Shown here one piece after another: positions 60,659 to 64,000 of a stretch of 64,000 nucleotides of DNA. The translations under genes and the position numbers were made by a program. Numbering within the stretch: position 1 is the stretch's first letter; each line of letters begins with the position of its first letter. The DNA is taken from assembly GCA_036839715.1 (NCBI GenBank), contig DAITDU010000002.1, positions 1-64,000 of the forward strand, written 5' to 3'. The DNA comes from Thermocaproicibacter sp002410755 (GTDB lineage: Bacteria; Bacillota; Clostridia; Oscillospirales; Acutalibacteraceae). The notes beneath the pieces are model-generated. The model made no database searches. It was not told where the DNA came from and saw only the letters and a list, made by a program, of their open reading frames with translations.

Positions 60659-63600
60659 ATGAAGCAGGCAGCACGGAAAGACTGGGAAAACCCGGGAATC
60701 ACCGGTTATGGCCGGGAAATCCCGCGTGCCCTCTGGGAACCGGACGATGAAAAGCTCCGCCTGAGCCTTAATGGGGATTGGGCCTTCCGGTGGGCCATGG
60801 GCGAAAATGCGCGGCCAAAGGGATTTTTTAAGCCGGAATACAATGTCTCCGGCTGGGACAGGCTTCCCGTCCCCTCTGTCTGGCAGCTGCACGGGTATGG
60901 GAAGCCATATTACCTGGCATTTTCCTACCCGCCTGCCCTCAGCGTGAAAAGAAAGCATGTGCCGGAAATCAATCCTGAGAAAAACGAGTTTGGCTGTTAC
61001 CGCCGGTCTTTTACGCTCCCCTCTGCTTTTGAGGGGAAAGAAGTTTTCCTGCGCTTTGGAGGGGCAAAGTCTGCCCTTACCGTCTGGCTTAACGGGGAAA
61101 AGCTTGGATTTACAAAAGGCTCTATGGAGCCTGTGGAATTTGACGTAACTCCGCACCTGAAGCACGGTGAAAATGTTGTCGCGGCTGAAGTTGCACGCTA
61201 CTCTGACGGCACTTATCTTGAAGACCAGGACATGTGGTTTTTCAGCGGGATTTTCCGTGGGGTCTGCCTGACAGCGGAACCAAAAGCCTTTCTTCGGGAC
61301 ATTTTTGTCCGCACGGTGCCGGATGCCGGATACAAAGACTGGCACCTGGAAGCGGATGTGTACCTTTCAAACCGCACCTCCGCACGGCAGGGGCTTGCCG
61401 TTGAACTTGTGCTCCGCGGTGCCGGCGGTGAAGAGGCCGGCCGGTTTTCCAGTGAGGCGGCTGTAGATGCGGGTGGGGAAGCGACCGTCTCTTTCCGTGA
61501 AACTGTCCTGGGGCCGCTCCTTTGGAGTGCAGAGACACCGGACCTTTACTTTCTCGGTGCCGTTCTGAAAAATGCGGACGGAACTGTTTTTGAGCAGAAA
61601 AACATCTGGTTCGGTTTCCGCTCCGTCGAGGTCAGGGACGAAAAGCTGCTTATAAACGGCAGACCCATTTTGCTCTGCGGCGTAAACCGCCATGACTTTG
61701 ATCCGGATTCCGGCTGGGCTATGCCGCCGGAAGAACTCCGGCGTGACCTTCTGCTGATGAAACAGGCTAATATCAACGCCGTGCGCACAAGCCACTACCC
61801 GGACAATCCGCTGTTTTACGACCTTTGTGACCAATACGGCCTCTATGTCATGGATGAAGCTGATTTGGAATCTCACGGCGTCCGGAAACAGGGCATTCCA
61901 GGCAGCAGGCCGGAGTGGGCCGCTGCCTGCATTGACCGCATGACACGCATGGTGCTGCGTGACCGGAATCACCCCTCGGTTATCCTGTGGTCTCTCGGGA
62001 ATGAAGCGGGGTTCGGCAGCAATTTTCGGAAAATGAAGCAGGCAGCTTTGGTATTGGACTCAACACGCCCATTCCATTACGAAGGCGACCGCGATCTTTC
62101 TGTAAGCGATGTTTTTTCTCTGATGTATCCAAGCTTTAAAACGCTTGAAAAGATCGGGCATCATGAGGAACTAAAAGTAAGTTTCGCGGAAAAGCTCAAA
62201 AACGGCCTTACTTCGGACTGCAAGCCCTTTCAGCCGGAACAGTACCGCGGCAAACCCGTTATCCTCTGCGAATATGCGCATGCAATGGGCAACAGCCTTG
62301 GAAACTTTCAGGAATACATGGATGCCTTCGAGCGTCTCCCAAACCTCGCAGGCGGTTTCATTTGGGATTTCGTTGACCAGGCCATCCGCAGGAAAACGCC
62401 GGAGGGAATCCGCTGGCTCTACGGCGGTGACTTCGGTGAAGAAGTCAGCAGCCAGAACTTTTGTGCAGACGGTATTGTCGCAGCAGACCGGACCCCGCAT
62501 CCCGCTTATTATGAAGTGAAAAAAGTCTACCAGCGTGTGCGTGTTTTTCCCGTCGACCTACAGGAAGGCCGCGTACGCATCGAGAACCGCTATGTTTTTT
62601 CCAGCCTTTCCGGTTTCGTGATGCTCTGGCAGCTTACGGAAAACGGCCGGGCAGTCGACCAGCAGATACAGAGGCCGCCGGAGCTTGGCCCCGGTGAGAG
62701 CTGCGAAGTGTGCCTTCCGTACCGGTTCCATGGGTTCCGCCGGGATGCTGAATATCATCTGACGGTTTTCTTCCTAGTGAAGCATGATATGCCCTGGTGC
62801 CGGAAGGGCTTCCCGCTTGCTTTTGAGCAGCTTCCTTTCCCACGGAAAAAGTCCATTCCGGAGCTTTCTCCGGGAAAACCGGTGCATCTTGAGAAAACAG
62901 GCAGTGAAATCCGCATCTCCGGCGAAGGATTCCGCGCTTCCGTCTCCAGAAAAGACGGCTGCCTTACTTCGCTTAATTACGGTTTTGGCGAATTGCTGCG
63001 CACTCCGCTGCACCCTAACTGGTGGCGCGCCCTGACCGACAATGACAGGAATTATGCAAACTTCAGCTCAAAATGGGAAAAATTTTTCACCTACCCGTCG
63101 CTCCGCTGGCGCACGGCAGAACAGAAGCGCCGCACACTCTCCGTGGCAGCCCGGCTGGAGCAGGGAACCGCCGCTGTGACCGTCGTGCAGCGCGCGCGGC
63201 TTTTCCGAGGAACCATCACCACAGTCTATCAGTTTGACGGCTGCGGAAATATTCTCCTTTCTCAGCGCGTCCTGCCGAAAGCCGATATGGTCCGCCTCGG
63301 TATCACCTTTGCAGTCCCGCGTTCCTTTTGCCATATTACCTGGTTTGGGCGCGGCCCGCAGGAAAATTACTGGGATCGTAAAGCCGGGGCACCCGTCGGC
63401 ATTTACACCATGCCCGCAGAGCAACTCGGTCACCGCTATCTGCGCCCGCAGGAAAACGGCCTGCGCAGCGATGTCCGTTGGTTTACGGCAGTAGATGACA
63501 GCGGGAATGGACTGCGCATTTCCGGGGAGCTTTTTTCTTTCAGCATCTGGCCATATTCGCAGGAAGACCTTCAGGCTGCCTCCCATCTTTCCGAACTGCC

Positions 63601-63763
63601 TGAGCGCGATTGCCTCACGGTAAATGCCGATGCGGTGCAGCGCGGCGTCGGCGGGGACTCCCCCGGCCTTGCACATATTCACAGCCAATACAAGATTCAT
63701 AAAAAGCAAGTCCATGAGCTTGTACTGATGATTTCAAAGGTGTCAGGGACGCACCGCGCTTGA
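60659..63763 (+). CDS. lacZ: Beta-galactosidase, glycoside hydrolase family 2 (LacZ type)
   Basis: 1034 residues, like E. coli LacZ (1023). A jelly-roll sugar-binding domain (DRLPVPSVWQLHGYG, DQDMWFFSGIFRGV), an immunoglobulin-like domain, the TIM barrel with acid/base Glu449 (WSLGNEAGFGSN) and nucleophile Glu538 (VILCEYAHAMGNS), and a C-terminal beta-sandwich domain (NWWRALTDNDRNY, WFGRGPQENYWDRK). No signal peptide, so it cleaves imported lactose-like sugars in the cytoplasm. No permease is next to it. GGCAGG precedes the ATG. Confidence 0.94.
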   Translation: MKQAARKDWENPGITGYGREIPRALWEPDDEKLRLSLNGDWAFRWAMGENARPKGFFKPEYNVSGWDRLPVPSVWQLHGYGKPYYLAFSYPPALSVKRKHVPEINPEKNEFGCYRRSFTLPSAFEGKEVFLRFGGAKSALTVWLNGEKLGFTKGSMEPVEFDVTPHLKHGENVVAAEVARYSDGTYLEDQDMWFFSGIFRGVCLTAEPKAFLRDIFVRTVPDAGYKDWHLEADVYLSNRTSARQGLAVELVLRGAGGEEAGRFSSEAAVDAGGEATVSFRETVLGPLLWSAETPDLYFLGAVLKNADGTVFEQKNIWFGFRSVEVRDEKLLINGRPILLCGVNRHDFDPDSGWAMPPEELRRDLLLMKQANINAVRTSHYPDNPLFYDLCDQYGLYVMDEADLESHGVRKQGIPGSRPEWAAACIDRMTRMVLRDRNHPSVILWSLGNEAGFGSNFRKMKQAALVLDSTRPFHYEGDRDLSVSDVFSLMYPSFKTLEKIGHHEELKVSFAEKLKNGLTSDCKPFQPEQYRGKPVILCEYAHAMGNSLGNFQEYMDAFERLPNLAGGFIWDFVDQAIRRKTPEGIRWLYGGDFGEEVSSQNFCADGIVAADRTPHPAYYEVKKVYQRVRVFPVDLQEGRVRIENRYVFSSLSGFVMLWQLTENGRAVDQQIQRPPELGPGESCEVCLPYRFHGFRRDAEYHLTVFFLVKHDMPWCRKGFPLAFEQLPFPRKKSIPELSPGKPVHLEKTGSEIRISGEGFRASVSRKDGCLTSLNYGFGELLRTPLHPNWWRALTDNDRNYANFSSKWEKFFTYPSLRWRTAEQKRRTLSVAARLEQGTAAVTVVQRARLFRGTITTVYQFDGCGNILLSQRVLPKADMVRLGITFAVPRSFCHITWFGRGPQENYWDRKAGAPVGIYTMPAEQLGHRYLRPQENGLRSDVRWFTAVDDSGNGLRISGELFSFSIWPYSQEDLQAASHLSELPERDCLTVNADAVQRGVGGDSPGLAHIHSQYKIHKKQVHELVLMISKVSGTHRA

Positions 63764-63788
63764 AAAGAAGCCTGAAAACAGGTATGAT
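63760..63788 (+). promoter_or_regulatory. Promoter of the HAD phosphatase gene
   Basis: TTGAAA (63760-63765), 17 bases, TATGAT (63783-63788). The -35 overlaps the stop codon of lacZ. Confidence 0.65.
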
Positions 63789-63845
63789 GGATATAAGAAT
63801 AGTAGAATGGGTAACTGGGCAAATTCTCATGGAAAAGGTGATTTT

Positions 63846-64000
63846 TTGTATCAGGGCTGCATTTTCGACCTGGATGGGACGCTTGTAAACACGCTCCGCT
63901 CAATTGCATATTTTTCCAACATTGCACTGAAACGCTGCGGTTATCCTGCAATCCCCGTTGAGGATTATAAGGGGATTGTAGGGGACGGAGCAGATACTCA
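63846..64000 (+). CDS. HAD-superfamily phosphatase (phosphoglycolate phosphatase-like), 5' part
   Basis: 51 codons to the window edge from a TTG at 63846, with AAAAGGTGA upstream; an in-frame ATG at 63807 is an alternative. HAD motif I is CIFDLDGTLVNT, followed by a helical cap start and YKGIVGDGA, as in Gph/PGPase-like enzymes that hydrolyse small phosphate esters. The rest lies outside the window. Confidence 0.85.
   Translation, partial: MYQGCIFDLDGTLVNTLRSIAYFSNIALKRCGYPAIPVEDYKGIVGDGADT

Noticed and set aside
1..64000. CRISPR array or toxin-antitoxin/anti-phage defence cluster
   Set aside because: No regularly spaced short repeats and no cas, abi or toxin-antitoxin motifs were seen; the 140-aa protein at 12226-12648 only resembles a domain of some nucleases.

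Overview
The window looks like a chromosomal stretch of a spore-forming, anaerobic, low-redox member of the Clostridia, most likely from the Ruminococcaceae/Oscillospiraceae side. This rests on sporulation genes (spoIIE, spoIIID, a SleL/YaaH-type cortex lytic enzyme), a flavodiiron protein, a dockerin-like exported protein, a single-chain PurL of the clostridial type, an FHA-FtsW fusion and a moderately GC-rich composition with strong Shine-Dalgarno sites. The genus cannot be fixed from the sequence alone. One run of Ns (13270-13308) marks an assembly gap.

Layout. 1-1028 (minus) is a partial radical SAM/SPASM gene with a clear promoter and an overlapping palindrome. 1396-3337 holds ptsH and ptsI. 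3992-5203 is a flavodiiron protein and 5499-6779 is sleL. From about 6.7 to 12.7 kb lies an accessory, AT-richer island. It contains a duplicated 3' end of sleL, a duplicated fragment of a 140-aa gene, remnants of a large serine recombinase and of a DDE transposase, and between them an intact five-gene ABC export operon of unknown substrate. 12.9-13.4 kb has a long perfect-looking hairpin and a tRNA-Gln/tRNA-Pro pair interrupted by the N gap.

From 13.5 to 40.2 kb the window is mostly core genome: a pentapeptide-repeat protein, two overlapping FAD-dependent oxidoreductases, a LytR-CpsA-Psr protein, metG, tatD, spoIIE, an aminotransferase, trpS, a dockerin-like protein, FHA-FtsW plus a class B penicillin-binding protein, purL, alr, a GNAT acetyltransferase, an old-yellow-enzyme-type reductase, a lipoprotein, an rRNA methyltransferase, spoIIID and thpR.

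From 40.3 to 47.7 kb lies an envelope module: an MMPL/RND transporter translationally coupled to a very long exported coiled-coil protein that is split by a frameshift, divergent from a response regulator/histidine kinase pair. 47.7-55.2 kb has an MBL-fold hydrolase, an Rrf2 regulator divergent from cysK, tcdA, and sbcD (frameshifted) with sbcC. 55.3-64 kb has mltG, an FtsX-type permease with a 330-residue coiled-coil insertion and its ATPase, a GH2 beta-galactosidase and the start of a HAD phosphatase.

How the genes work together: several loci serve wall synthesis and sporulation (FtsW/PBP, Alr, LCP, MltG, SpoIIE, SpoIIID, SleL). Rrf2 with cysK suggests local control of cysteine synthesis. 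The two-component system faces the MMPL/exported-protein operon and may control it. The least explained parts are the 6.7-12.7 kb island and the MMPL-coupled exported protein.
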